Assembly: GCA_026004795.1 (NCBI GenBank) | Contig: BPJV01000003.1 | Coordinates: forward strand, 670,695 to 734,694 | Reading direction: 5' to 3' | DNA length: 64,000 bases | Source: Pirellulaceae bacterium | Lineage (GTDB): Bacteria; Planctomycetota; Planctomycetia; Pirellulales; Pirellulaceae | In this document: positions 28,902 through 40,636 of the stretch, piece by piece | Layout of the letters: every line of letters starts with the position of its first letter | Position numbering within the stretch: the first letter of the stretch is position 1 | Made by a program: the position numbers and the translations under genes | The notes under the pieces: generated by a model | What the model saw: only the letters and a program-made list of their open reading frames with translations | Told to the model about the DNA's origin: nothing | Databases searched by the model: none

Positions 28902-29272
28902 GTCTCTCTGCCGTATTTTAAGCCGCCTGTCCCATTCCCTTACCCGCGGCAAACGATTCTACCGCCAACCAAATGCAACCATGCGTTCATTCTGATTCAC
29001 TATCAACAATACACCAAACGCCCCCAACCATCGAGAGCTACCCTCCCTTCTCTTTTAGTACCACTCACCACAATCGGTGCCACCCACCTTTCTCTTGCCA
29101 TCTGTCGGCCGATCTGCTCTAATGATGTCTGCCCGCTTGCCGCCGCTTGGGCGGTGTGCCTTGTGCCCGTTGGCCTGGTGGCCCTGCGTCGGTCGAGGTG
29201 CCCTGCCGTGGCGGGGAAGCCTCCCAACGGTATTTGCTGCCCTGTTTCGTCTCCTCCCCCAGGAGTTGCCCC
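28902..29272. other. Gene-free stretch before the Y1 transposase gene
   Basis: No supported gene. AGGAG at 29261-29265 is the ribosome binding site of the following gene. Confidence 0.35.
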
Positions 29273-30511
29273 ATGGGAAGACCCAAACGTGCCGAACAAT
29301 GGACTCCCGACGAAATCGCCATCGTCCACTGCGTCCAACGCTGTGTCCGCCGTGCCTTTCTCGCTGGGGTCGATCCCCTCTCCGGCCAAGACTACAGCTA
29401 CCGCCGCGAGTGGATCCGACGCCGCCTCGAGGCCCTCGCCTCGGTCTTCGGCATCGACATACTCAACTACGCCATCATGTCCAACCACTTGCACGTCATC
29501 CTCCGCACCCGCCCCGACGTCGTCGCTCAGTGGAGCGACCGGGAGGTGGCCATCCGGTGGCTACGTCTGTTCCCCGGGCACCGCTTGGAAGAGCATCTGG
29601 GAGAGCCGACCGACAGCGACGTGGCGGCCCTGCTGGCCGATCCACAGCGGCTGGACACCGTGCGTCGGCGACTGTCGGACATCTCGTGGCTGATGCGTGC
29701 CCTGTGCGAGCCGATCGCCCGCATGGCCAATCGCCAGGACAACGTCACCGGGCGATTTTGGGAGGGGCGATTCAAGGCTCAGCGGCTGACCGACGAAGCC
29801 GGTTTATTGGCCTGCGCGATGTACGTGGACCTGAACCCTGTGCGTGCTGCCATGGCCAGCCAGCCCTCCCAGGCCCCCTTCACTTCGGCCTACGATCGGA
29901 TCCACGCGCAGCAGGGGCAGACGATAGCCTCGGCCGCTTATCCGATCCGCTCGATCCCCACCGAGCAGGCGGGGGAGATTCTCCGCACGCACACCTCGGC
30001 GCAGATCAAGCAGAGGAAGCAGCGTCAGCGACGCAATCCGACCGGCCAGCGTATTGCCCGCGACGGTTGGTTAGCACCGTTGTCGGCCGATGCGAGCATT
30101 TCGGCGGCCGACCCGCAAGTGCATCGTGGCGGAGTACGAGCCAGCGACAAGGGGTTTCTGATGCTCTCCTGGGAGGAGTACCGTAAGCTGCTGGAGTGGG
30201 TTGCCGCGCAGAGGAGCCCGCTCAGTGGCCATGGCCGCCAGTCGGCCGAGTCGGCCCACTCGACCGATTCGACGGGCAACAGCGGGGGAGCGTCTGGCAA
30301 GCCGCCCGCTGGTGTGCAGGGGGTGTTGGCGAAGCTGGGGATAGACGCTGGGTTGTGGTGCGACGTGGTGTGGAACTTTGGCCGCTACTTTGGCCGCAGC
30401 ACGTGTGCCGGTCGCTCCGAGAGCATGAGTCGGCATGCCGAGCGGACCGGTCGCCGCTGGGCCCGAGGCCAGCGGCTGGCCGATCAGTGTTTTTCCTCCC
30501 CGCCGACCTGA
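29273..30511 (+). CDS. REP-associated tyrosine transposase (IS200/Y1 type, RAYT-like)
   Basis: HUH single-strand transposase. The 412-residue product has the HUH motif in AIMSNHLHVILRTRPD near residue 69, and the region ending in FWEGRFKAQRLTDEAGLLACAMYVDLNPVRAAMA that holds the catalytic Tyr and the family's typical YVDLNPVRA. A basic C-terminal extension (about residues 240-412) follows, longer than in the usual 150-330-residue members. ATG 29273 is chosen for AGGAG eight bases upstream; the frame is open to 29147. Such genes act on REP-like palindromes, which the array at 60.4-60.6 kb has in abundance. Confidence 0.85.
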   Translation: MGRPKRAEQWTPDEIAIVHCVQRCVRRAFLAGVDPLSGQDYSYRREWIRRRLEALASVFGIDILNYAIMSNHLHVILRTRPDVVAQWSDREVAIRWLRLFPGHRLEEHLGEPTDSDVAALLADPQRLDTVRRRLSDISWLMRALCEPIARMANRQDNVTGRFWEGRFKAQRLTDEAGLLACAMYVDLNPVRAAMASQPSQAPFTSAYDRIHAQQGQTIASAAYPIRSIPTEQAGEILRTHTSAQIKQRKQRQRRNPTGQRIARDGWLAPLSADASISAADPQVHRGGVRASDKGFLMLSWEEYRKLLEWVAAQRSPLSGHGRQSAESAHSTDSTGNSGGASGKPPAGVQGVLAKLGIDAGLWCDVVWNFGRYFGRSTCAGRSESMSRHAERTGRRWARGQRLADQCFSSPPT

Positions 30512-32240
<1,729 letters not shown>

Positions 32241-32322
32241 GACAGCCGATGGCACTTGAATTGGAACTCCTTGACTTGTAACTCAAATTGTGGGTGGCAC
32301 CGCCATTGCCCATCAATGGTGA

Positions 32323-32584
<262 letters not shown>

Positions 32585-33135
32585 ACCGAGATTGATGTGG
32601 GTGGCACCGAGATTGGCTGTCATGGATGAACGTGGGGCAGTTAGGGTTGACAGATGGAAGGAACAATCTTAATTTGCGGGGCTTGGTCCGTTGACGATGA
32701 GGGGCAGCGATTTCGCTACAATACGGGCTCCAATGGGGACACGGAGGCAGGCGTTGCTTGAGTGATCCACTGATGTCCGATGGAGCTCTTGCCCGGACAA
32801 GCGGTCGGCCAGAAGACCACTTGGAATCCGAGCCACTGGACGAAAATCGCTGGGGCAATGCCTCCGGGCGCGTGGCTCGCCGGTGCCAATTGCAGGGGAG
32901 TTCATTCCTACGGCCTAGCCTCCTCGACAACCGCTCACTGAGCATAGTACGATGGGTCAGCTTTGATGCAAGTCGACGGTACTTCAGCTTGTCCGATAAA
33001 GGTGCACGGAGACGACCAACGGCTCAACAGAAGCATTTTTTGCTATTTAAGAGGCAGTCCATACCCTGTCGGTGCAATCAAATCTGACATCGACGTTAGT
33101 CAACCAATCGAGCACATGGTAATTGAGGTCTGATC
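32585..33135. other. Gene-free stretch upstream of rpmF
   Basis: Contains the 'tgggtggcacc' motif at 32598 and otherwise no recognisable gene. The yceD-type gene that often precedes rpmF in other bacteria is not visible. The promoter of the rpmF-fab cluster should be here. Confidence 0.4.
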
Positions 33136-33321
33136 ATGGCAGTACCAAAGCGAAAACAGTCCAATTCACGCACTGGGAAGCGTCGATCTCATGATCGCAT
33201 TCCGCCTCGGCAACTGGGCGCATGTCCCGAATGCAGTTCTCCGGTACCTACCCATTGCGTTTGCCCTAAGTGCGGTTATTACATGGGTCGCATTGTAGAC
33301 GAAAATGCTGCTGAAGCCTAA
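33136..33321 (+). CDS. rpmF: 50S ribosomal protein L32
   Basis: A 61-residue protein with the basic N-terminus MAVPKRKQSNSRTGKRRSH and two Cys pairs (CPEC...CPKC) forming the zinc ribbon of the C+ type. GAGGT precedes ATG 33136. It heads the fatty-acid cluster, the common rpmF-fab arrangement. Confidence 0.96.
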   Translation: MAVPKRKQSNSRTGKRRSHDRIPPRQLGACPECSSPVPTHCVCPKCGYYMGRIVDENAAEA

Positions 33322-33542
33322 GGGAACGCGTCATCGACGATAGCCAATCTGGGCCTTTGCAGTGGCGGTGCCATCCTGGGAAAGCTCCAGAGCACTGAGG
33401 GGGGTGGGAGCCGGCGCTTCTCAATTCCAGCGCGAATGCAGCCCTGTCAGTTCCTGTACCCTTCCGCAGCGCTGAGGCACCCAGGTGGGAGTTTGTTGAC
33501 GCACTCAAGATCCGCTTCTATCAAACCAGGAAGATTGGGACA

Positions 33543-34451
33543 TTGAAGACGGCACTTCTCTTTTCGGGCCAAGGTGCGCAGGCAGTGGGAATGGGGGTCG
33601 AATTATGCGCTCGCTCCGCAACTGCGCAAAAAATGTACGAGACTGCGAGTGAGATCCTGGGATATGACCTTCTGCGCCTCTGCAGTGAAGGCCCTCAAGA
33701 GCAGCTCAATCGCACGGAGCATGCCCAGCCGGCGCTGTTCGTCCATAGTATGGCTGTGTTGCGTACGCTCGAAGAGGAAGAAGAGCAGTTCTGGGAAAAT
33801 GTCATTGGAGTGGCAGGGCTCAGTTTGGGGGAGTACACGGCTGTAGCGGCCGCCGGAGGCCTATCCTTTGAAGACGGCGTCCGGCTCGTGCAACTGCGTG
33901 GCCGGGCGATGCAAGCTGCCGCTGACTCAGTCGACAGTGCGATGGCTAGCATTTTGGGGCTGGACGCCTCCACCGTCGAAGCAATTTGCAACGAGGTTTC
34001 CTCGGATGAATGCTTTGCTATCCCTGCCAACTATCTCTGTCCCGGAAACATAGTCATCTCCGGCCACACGGCGGCAGTTATCGAGGCTCAGCAGCGAGCC
34101 GAAGAAGCCGGCGCGATGAAAACGGTTCGCCTCGCAGTGGCGGGAGCCTTTCATACGCCGCTGATGCAATCTGCCGTGTCTAAGCTTGTGCGCGGTTTGG
34201 AAGCGGTTGAATTCCATGCCCCTCGCGTTCCCGTGGTTTCCAATGTGGATGCGGCCCCCCATCTTGCCCCTCAAGAGATTCGTGATCTTTTAGCTCGCCA
34301 AGTGGTAGAGCCAGTTCAGTGGGAGGAGTGCCTGCGCTACTTGATCAACCAGGAGCCCGACGAGTTCTTGGAAATTGGTGCGGGACGGGTGTTGGCGGGA
34401 ACACTGAAGAGAATCAACCGCAAGGCAGCATGCCGGAGCATCGGAGGGTAG
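33543..34451 (+). CDS. fabD: Malonyl-CoA:ACP transacylase FabD
   Basis: Loads malonyl groups from CoA to acyl carrier protein for fatty-acid elongation. The 302-residue product starts with KTALLFSGQGAQAVGMG, and has the nucleophile Ser in GLSLGEYTA, the Arg of VQLRGRAMQ and the His of AGAFHTPLM. The start codon is TTG at 33543, with no suitable ATG near and an AGGAAG motif about nine bases before it. It follows rpmF by 221 bases in the order rpmF-fabD-fabG-acpP-fabF. Confidence 0.94.
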   Translation: MKTALLFSGQGAQAVGMGVELCARSATAQKMYETASEILGYDLLRLCSEGPQEQLNRTEHAQPALFVHSMAVLRTLEEEEEQFWENVIGVAGLSLGEYTAVAAAGGLSFEDGVRLVQLRGRAMQAAADSVDSAMASILGLDASTVEAICNEVSSDECFAIPANYLCPGNIVISGHTAAVIEAQQRAEEAGAMKTVRLAVAGAFHTPLMQSAVSKLVRGLEAVEFHAPRVPVVSNVDAAPHLAPQEIRDLLARQVVEPVQWEECLRYLINQEPDEFLEIGAGRVLAGTLKRINRKAACRSIGG

Positions 34452-34611
34452 AACGCATTCGACACCATTTCTGGGCATAATGGGCGGATGCCACGGTGGA
34501 GCGCGGGATGGTCTTTCATGGGTGAAATCCTACAGCATGGGAAGCCTTTTGCAGGTGCAATAGGGGCACAACCCCTTACTTAAGACAGAAATTGTAGCGG
34601 AGCTAGAAAAA

Positions 34612-35382
34612 ATGGATGAGAATGCATACGGCGCCTTGCGTGTCGACTTGAGCGGTCAGGTTGCCTTGGTAACCGGTGCCTCGCAAGGCCTTGGCCGGGC
34701 AGTTGCAGTTAGTCTGGCCGCCAGCGGGGCTCACGTGATATGCGTGGCCAGATCTACCGAGAAGCTCGAGGCATTGGTCCAGGAAATCACCGCCGCCGGC
34801 GGATCCGCTGAGTTTCACCCCTGCGATGTGGCGGACCGGCAGACTGTGCAGCAAGTGCTGGAGCACGTGGAGTCCAGTCACGAAAAACTGCACATTCTTG
34901 TCAACAACGCCGGCATCACCCGTGACACTCTTTTACCGCGAATGTCGGATGAACAGTGGGATGATGTCATTACCACCAACCTCACGAGCTGTTTCCTATT
35001 CTCACGAGGTGCCGCCCGCATGATGATGTCCGCGCGGTATGGGCGGATCATCAACATGGCAAGTGTCTCCGGACTGATCGGCAACCCGGGGCAGACGAAC
35101 TATTCTGCTTCCAAGGCGGGGATGATCGGTTTCACGCGCAGTTTGGCGAAAGAGCTGGGCAAGCGAAAGATTACCGTAAATGCGGTGGCCCCCGGGTTCA
35201 TCGAAAGCGACATGACCAAGGCCTTGGGGGACGCCATGTTAGCGGAAGTTAAGAAGCGCATCCCAGCCAATCGCCTGGGAGTCGCTGACGACGTGGCCGC
35301 CGCCGTCCTCTTTCTCGCCAGTCCAGCGGCGAGCTACATCAATGGTCAAGTGATCACCGTGGACGGTGGCATGACCGCTTGA
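34612..35382 (+). CDS. fabG: 3-oxoacyl-ACP reductase FabG
   Basis: NADPH-dependent short-chain reductase for the first reduction in fatty-acid elongation. The 256-residue product has the cofactor motif GASQGLGRA, NNAGITRD, the catalytic Ser in MASVSGLIG, and the Tyr-x-x-x-Lys in YSASKAGM. A conventional length with a typical C-terminus ending ASYINGQVITVDGGM. GGAG lies upstream of ATG 34612. Confidence 0.96.
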   Translation: MDENAYGALRVDLSGQVALVTGASQGLGRAVAVSLAASGAHVICVARSTEKLEALVQEITAAGGSAEFHPCDVADRQTVQQVLEHVESSHEKLHILVNNAGITRDTLLPRMSDEQWDDVITTNLTSCFLFSRGAARMMMSARYGRIINMASVSGLIGNPGQTNYSASKAGMIGFTRSLAKELGKRKITVNAVAPGFIESDMTKALGDAMLAEVKKRIPANRLGVADDVAAAVLFLASPAASYINGQVITVDGGMTA

Positions 35383-35562
35383 GTATTTGCCCTGGCTAAT
35401 TTAAGCTTCCCGCATCCGCTGCTGAAGTGGCCCACGGGCCTGCCCTGTCATCGCCACCGGTAGCATCTGCGGCAGGAGGATCTAGCCAGGTTGTTTAGAA
35501 CTTGATAGTTTACGACACATTTACATCTTCACCATTTAACTATCTAGCGGGAGTATTCGCTC

Positions 35563-35802
35563 ATGGCATCTATCGAGGAACGGGTTATCGATATCGTGGC
35601 CGAGCACCTATCGATCGACAAAGACAAGATCACCCGAGACAGCCATTTCGTGAACGATTTAGGAGCCGATTCGCTTGACACAGTCGAACTAATCATGGAA
35701 TTGGAAGACGAGTTCGATGTAAAGATCACCGAGGAAGAAGCAGAGAAGATTCAACGCGTGGGTGAAGCCATCGACTTCATCGAAAAAGCCCAGCAAGGCT
35801 AG
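35563..35802 (+). CDS. acpP: Acyl carrier protein
   Basis: 79-residue acidic carrier protein. The phosphopantetheine Ser is in the invariant [19 protein letters not shown], followed by the acidic helix [21 protein letters not shown] precedes ATG 35563. It lies between fabG and fabF as usual. Confidence 0.97.
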   Translation: MASIEERVIDIVAEHLSIDKDKITRDSHFVNDLGADSLDTVELIMELEDEFDVKITEEEAEKIQRVGEAIDFIEKAQQG

Positions 35803-35953
35803 TCGGCTATTGGGTGCAGATAATCGATCGTGAGTCTCCCATCGTCGTGCAGCTTCAACGACAAAGTTGCCCGCACGGAGTTCTCCGTTTCCCTATTTGC
35901 TGCGGCCGAAGATGGTAATCGATCCCAATCATCGCATCGAGCAGTGAGGTATC

Positions 35954-37192
35954 ATGAAGCGTCGTGTCGTCGTCACTGGCATGGGAGCAGTCACTCCACT
36001 AGGGCAGGATCTGCAGCCGTTGTGGAATGCCGTGGTGAATGCTCAAAGCGGCATCCATCCTCTGAGTATTATTTCCCCGGAGCCATTCAAGGTTAAAATC
36101 GCCGGTGACATTCCCGACTTCGATCCCTCTGGTTATTGCGATCCTCGGGAAGTGAAACGGCTGGATCGTTTCTCCCAGTTTGCGTTAGTTGCCGCCGGGA
36201 AGGCCATTGAAGACAGCAGCCTCGACTTGAACTCCGTCGATCGTCATCGTTGTGGTGTGGTGCTCGGTTCGGGCATTGGTGGACTGGCCGAGATCGAAGC
36301 ACAGATTGAACGGCTGCTTCACAAAGGCCCGGATCGGGTCAGTCCCCTGACCGTTCCCAAGATGATGCTCAATGCGGCCGGAGGCAACATTGCGATTCAA
36401 CTCGGTTTGCACGGTCCCAATTATTCCGTGGCTACAGCATGCGCTAGTGCCACCAACGCCATGGGAGGCGCTTTCCGTGCTATCCAAACTCATGAAGCAG
36501 ACATCGTCATCACTGGTGGCTCGGAAGCAGCCGTGACGCCGATGGGGCTTAGTGCCTTCCAAAACATGAAAGCCTTGTCGACACGCAACGACGAACCCCA
36601 TCGGGCCAGTCGACCTTTTGACGCTGACCGTGATGGTTTCGTGCTGGCCGAGGGCGCCGGCGTACTGATCTTCGAAGAGTATGAGCACGCCAAGGCCCGC
36701 GGGGCTCGCATCTACGGAGAAGTCCTTGGTTACGGCGCTTCCTGCGACGCGGGCCATATCACGCAACCCGATCCGCACGGATCGGGTGCCGCCCGTGCAA
36801 TGACCATCGCCATCGAGGATGGTGGCTTGAGCCCGAAAGATATCGACTATATCAATGCTCATGGTACAGGAACGCCGCTGGGCGATAAGGCAGAAACCCA
36901 AGCGATCAAAGCAGTCTATGGCCAACACGCCTACGACCTATCCATATCGAGTACCAAGAGCATGCTCGGCCACTCATTGGGTGCCAGCGGTGGTATCGAG
37001 ATGATCCTCACCTTATTGGCGGTTTACCATGACCTCGTCCCTCCCACGGCTAACTTGGAAAACCCCGATCCCGCCTGCGATTTGAACTACACTCCCCTGA
37101 AAGCCGTTTCCCGTCCCATTGGTACGGCGATGAACAACAGTTTCGGGTTCGGGGGGCATAACGCCAGTATCATTTGCGGCAAAGTTCGCTAG
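35954..37192 (+). CDS. fabF: 3-oxoacyl-ACP synthase II FabF
   Basis: Condensing enzyme of fatty-acid elongation. The 412-residue product has the catalytic Cys in VATACASATNAMG, the two His in INAHGTGTPLGD and TKSMLGHSLGASG, and the C-terminal NNSFGFGGHNAS. Length and start (GAGGT before ATG 35954) are normal. Confidence 0.97.
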   Translation: MKRRVVVTGMGAVTPLGQDLQPLWNAVVNAQSGIHPLSIISPEPFKVKIAGDIPDFDPSGYCDPREVKRLDRFSQFALVAAGKAIEDSSLDLNSVDRHRCGVVLGSGIGGLAEIEAQIERLLHKGPDRVSPLTVPKMMLNAAGGNIAIQLGLHGPNYSVATACASATNAMGGAFRAIQTHEADIVITGGSEAAVTPMGLSAFQNMKALSTRNDEPHRASRPFDADRDGFVLAEGAGVLIFEEYEHAKARGARIYGEVLGYGASCDAGHITQPDPHGSGAARAMTIAIEDGGLSPKDIDYINAHGTGTPLGDKAETQAIKAVYGQHAYDLSISSTKSMLGHSLGASGGIEMILTLLAVYHDLVPPTANLENPDPACDLNYTPLKAVSRPIGTAMNNSFGFGGHNASIICGKVR

Positions 37193-37197
37193 TCCGC

Positions 37198-37887
37198 CTA
37201 CCATAGCCACCACGCCTTCGTCCAGAGGATATAGGCTGCCAGGAGGAGATTACTGGTGGCATGTGCGGTAACGCATTGCCATAGATCGTGCTTCCAATAC
37301 AGCAATCCATTGACCAGAAGGCAATAGATAGCAGCAGCTACCCATTCCGGATGCGCCGCGGCAAATAGCAACGTCACCCCTGCGCATGACCCCCAAGTAA
37401 AGGTTCCTAGAGGAACACGCTGCCAGTCAGGGTCGACCCACCACCGCAGTAGAAATCCGCGCCAGAACAATTCCTCAGCCACCGGCACGAGGACTGCCAA
37501 GCCTACGATCCTGGTGGCAAGGAATCCCATCGCCGCTTCCCTCGGCAACTCCTCCCAGGGAACGAACGCGGGACGCTCAGCCGGACGCAAGAAGGTGGGC
37601 AATAATTCGCCGACGAACTGTTCTATCCCTAGACGGCTCAACACAATCCAACTGATGATGCCCCCCACACCCACCACCAATCCAGGAAGTACCTGGAAAT
37701 GCGGACGCAGGTCGACCATTTCACGGCGTAGCATCAGGCACAGGGCAGCGACGACCAACACTACTGCCGTATAGGCCATCGCGTAACCGGCCCCCTCGAA
37801 CCGCCCCGCAATGGCAGTGCCCACCAAATAGACTACCAGTGGCGCTACATACGCGACGACGCGTCGCTGTGGCTGGTCAAGCGTCAA
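37198..37887 (-). CDS. CAAX prenyl protease-related protein (CPBP family)
   Basis: Integral membrane protein of 229 residues with about seven helices and the glutamate motif VAEELFWRGFLLRWW that characterises the Abi/CPBP metalloproteases. The later HPEWV and AHATSNLLLAAY motifs match the subgroup called CAAX prenyl protease-related (found with PEP-CTERM/exosortase systems). TTG 37887 is proposed as the start since GGAGAAG precedes it; the frame is open to 37905. Convergent with fabF by five bases. Substrate unknown; no exosortase was seen in the window. Confidence 0.82.
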   Translation of the reverse strand: MTLDQPQRRVVAYVAPLVVYLVGTAIAGRFEGAGYAMAYTAVVLVVAALCLMLRREMVDLRPHFQVLPGLVVGVGGIISWIVLSRLGIEQFVGELLPTFLRPAERPAFVPWEELPREAAMGFLATRIVGLAVLVPVAEELFWRGFLLRWWVDPDWQRVPLGTFTWGSCAGVTLLFAAAHPEWVAAAIYCLLVNGLLYWKHDLWQCVTAHATSNLLLAAYILWTKAWWLW

Positions 37888-38027
37888 CAGGCTTCTCCGT
37901 TGCAAGCAATTGCATTAACCTCAGCTCTTCCCTAACAATCCCTGCCTGGCGTTCCGAATGCCATTGCGGCGGCCACCAGCCTCTACCGCAAACAAGCACT
38001 TGCCTGACAACACCCTACGATCGCCGA

Positions 38028-40430
38028 TTATCGATCGTCATTGGGAGGATGCGAGGCGACTGCCAGTATATCGACAACACGCGGATCAAAAGGGGTGCGT
38101 AGTCGCGTCAACACTCCCCGGTCGATCAACTGTTCGACGTCTGCTGGCTGCGGCCACGAGGCGAAACCGTAGTTTCCCGGGCTCCGATACCGCTCGATCT
38201 CCGCCCAATCGATCAATACGTGAGTCACACCATGCTCGCGAAGCGATTGCCACTGTGATGCAGGCTTTCGACCTTCCAGCCACTCGCGGCCAGGTACCGG
38301 ATTGAAACAGGTAGCATACATCAAGGGCACACGATAGAGATAGGCTTTCGCATGGCCAATAGACAGCAGCAAGTCATCCCCGTCCAAATGGGCGTTGATC
38401 CAGGCAGTAGCCGGGTCGACACGCAGGCTTCTCGTCGGTCGCCATTCCTCCTCTTCCAACACTCTAAGTTGCACGAAAAACTCATTGTATACCGGCCCGG
38501 CGCCCGCACAGATTTGACAGAGCGCTAAGATGTTCGCCGCCAGCACCAGGGAAAGGGCCAGGACTGTCGAAAGGCGTGCCGCGGTCCACTGCGCTGCCGC
38601 TGCTCCATGCAGAGCGATGAACGGAAGCGCAGGCAACCAGAAGCGATCGATGCGATGGGTGCCCACCCACCATACGACCAGCAGCCACGCCCATGCCCCC
38701 AGAGCGAGAAACTCCCAGCGCCAGGCATGTGCCTGCCGTGGGGAATGCCCCGTGAACAGCCAAAACAAAACAATGCACCCCAAAAAGGCCAACGAGATGA
38801 CCAGTGGATTGAGATACGGAGAACGCACGAACAGCTGCAGGACACCATCCCATGCAGCCTCCATCCCGAACGGATGCGCCGAATTGGCCCACGGACTGTG
38901 AACCTGATCCCACCGTGCCATGGCTTCCGGATCTAATCCCTTGGCCCCAAGCCATCGGCCCAGCAAAGGATAAATCGGATTGCCGGCCAGCAACCAATTC
39001 TTGGCGAACCATGGCCCTGCCGTAGCGCACCACCCCACAAGCAATCCCGCAACTGCCGTCCATTGGATCCGCGGCGCCTGATCACGATGGATGCGTAAGC
39101 ACCTCGTCACTAGCACCAACCCACCGACGGGCAACATGGCGAGAACCACTCCAGGATACTTGCAGCTGGCCGCTGCGCCAGAGAAAACCCCCATGGCCAT
39201 CATAGGAACATACAGCCCATCGGCATCGCCTAGCCCTGAAGCGACTTTGTGGCAGGAAGAGGGAAAGAGAACCAGTTGCACGACGATCACAGAGGCAAAA
39301 AGATACGCGGCCATGACCATGTCGATCAATCCAGCCGTCGCCACGTGAGCATGCCCGATTGAACCCAAACAAATTCCCGCTGCGGACCAACCGGCAACAC
39401 GTCCGGCGTGCACGGCCGCCCAGCTCCCGACAACTGCCATCAGAAGAACCGACACTCCTCCGAGAATTGTCTTGCCGATGATCCCTCCCCACCACCAACC
39501 ATCGGCGCCCCCCAGCAATACCATGGCCCCCAGTGCATGCATTTCCGCCCCCAGCGGCATATTGGCATACACGTTGTGTGGCACAAACTCGATCTTACCG
39601 CCGAGAGCGAATTCCTTCGGTGCTTGGAGATGATACTCCAGCACGTCAAATTCCCACGGCGGCAGCATCGCCCCCCAGAGGTAGACAACTGCCAACCCGA
39701 CGACAGTGACCGGCAGCAAGCGGCGCATCCACAGCACCGGCGGCGAGGCGATATCGAGATCTTCGTCGCCGGGAGAACCGAAAATCGGTCCAGGGAGATG
39801 ATGCCCAGCCGCAGCACCGGACGAACTGTTGAGGCGTCCTGCTCGACCAGTTGTTGGGGCTTTCGTTGGCGCGACTTGCCTGCCAACATCCCTCGCGCAT
39901 CGACGACCACGTCCCCAGACCTCGACGATCAGCCATCCTGACAATAGCGCCCATGCCAGCGGTAGACGTGTCGACAACAGACCTGCCAGGCCCAACAACA
40001 ACACGGCAGTGGAGATCAAGGCCAGGCCGACAAGCGTAGCCAGCCCTCCCCGAAGTACACCCATCAAGCGATGCGTTCTGCCCGAGTGAGGGTCTCGTCC
40101 GCTCGGTTGGCGGCCAATCCAGTCGACGAACGGACGCCCCAGACGCCATGCGAGCACGAACCAGCCAGTCGTAAACGCCAGAATGGGAATCCGATCGGCG
40201 ATACCAACCGGTCGCACTCCATCCCCCCACATGCTTGAGAAGAGTGTCGGCATGATGAGAAAATCGACCACACGCGGGTACACGGCGCCATCCTCCCCGC
40301 GCAGCCCGAACAGGGAATCCTGTAACAGATACAGCGTCACCGATGCAGTCGTAGCGAGGCAGAGCAAGAGGATGGCGATGGATCGCGACAGGCGCGCGGA
40401 TCGGAAAATCGATTTACGACGATTATTCAC
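38028..40430 (-). CDS. GT39-like membrane glycosyltransferase
   Basis: An 800-residue membrane protein with about ten to twelve hydrophobic helices, first helix at residues ~15-35. The acidic first-loop motif DVLEYHLQAPKEF lies near residue 265 and matches the dolichyl-phosphate mannose/ArnT-type active-site loop (DExYH pattern). The long N-terminal soluble insert between helices (GRAGRLNSSSGAAAGHHLPG) is unusual. The C-terminal ~150 residues form a periplasmic domain. GTG 40430 is the only good start. Expected role: transfer of a sugar from a lipid carrier to an acceptor outside the membrane; acceptor not known. Genes on both sides are unrelated. Confidence 0.78.
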   Translation of the reverse strand: MNNRRKSIFRSARLSRSIAILLLCLATTASVTLYLLQDSLFGLRGEDGAVYPRVVDFLIMPTLFSSMWGDGVRPVGIADRIPILAFTTGWFVLAWRLGRPFVDWIGRQPSGRDPHSGRTHRLMGVLRGGLATLVGLALISTAVLLLGLAGLLSTRLPLAWALLSGWLIVEVWGRGRRCARDVGRQVAPTKAPTTGRAGRLNSSSGAAAGHHLPGPIFGSPGDEDLDIASPPVLWMRRLLPVTVVGLAVVYLWGAMLPPWEFDVLEYHLQAPKEFALGGKIEFVPHNVYANMPLGAEMHALGAMVLLGGADGWWWGGIIGKTILGGVSVLLMAVVGSWAAVHAGRVAGWSAAGICLGSIGHAHVATAGLIDMVMAAYLFASVIVVQLVLFPSSCHKVASGLGDADGLYVPMMAMGVFSGAAASCKYPGVVLAMLPVGGLVLVTRCLRIHRDQAPRIQWTAVAGLLVGWCATAGPWFAKNWLLAGNPIYPLLGRWLGAKGLDPEAMARWDQVHSPWANSAHPFGMEAAWDGVLQLFVRSPYLNPLVISLAFLGCIVLFWLFTGHSPRQAHAWRWEFLALGAWAWLLVVWWVGTHRIDRFWLPALPFIALHGAAAAQWTAARLSTVLALSLVLAANILALCQICAGAGPVYNEFFVQLRVLEEEEWRPTRSLRVDPATAWINAHLDGDDLLLSIGHAKAYLYRVPLMYATCFNPVPGREWLEGRKPASQWQSLREHGVTHVLIDWAEIERYRSPGNYGFASWPQPADVEQLIDRGVLTRLRTPFDPRVVDILAVASHPPNDDR

Positions 40431-40636
40431 AGGAAAGCGACAAGTAAGTACGGTGGATCAAGTGATGAATAGCTCCTAGCGGTGCACGCGGTGCGGAATG
40501 GGATCTAGATTTTCGCAGCGTCCCGTACACCCTTCGTTGTAACTTGCAATTATGATCGGGAGGAACCGGTCACCGGAAGCCCTATCCTCCCGTCATCCTA
40601 CCCAACCCATCCGCCTATCCATGCGAGTGGCAAACC

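Noticed and set aside
29077..30186. Long Arg/Pro-rich frame overlapping the Y1 transposase gene
   Set aside because: It is a shifted reading of the GC-rich transposase gene, with no codon bias or family.
32585..33135. yceD/DUF177 gene expected before rpmF
   Set aside because: No frame of the right size or motif is present; only short incidental frames.
34452..34611. Possible small gene or RNA between fabD and fabG
   Set aside because: No open frame with a start signal and no stable hairpin.
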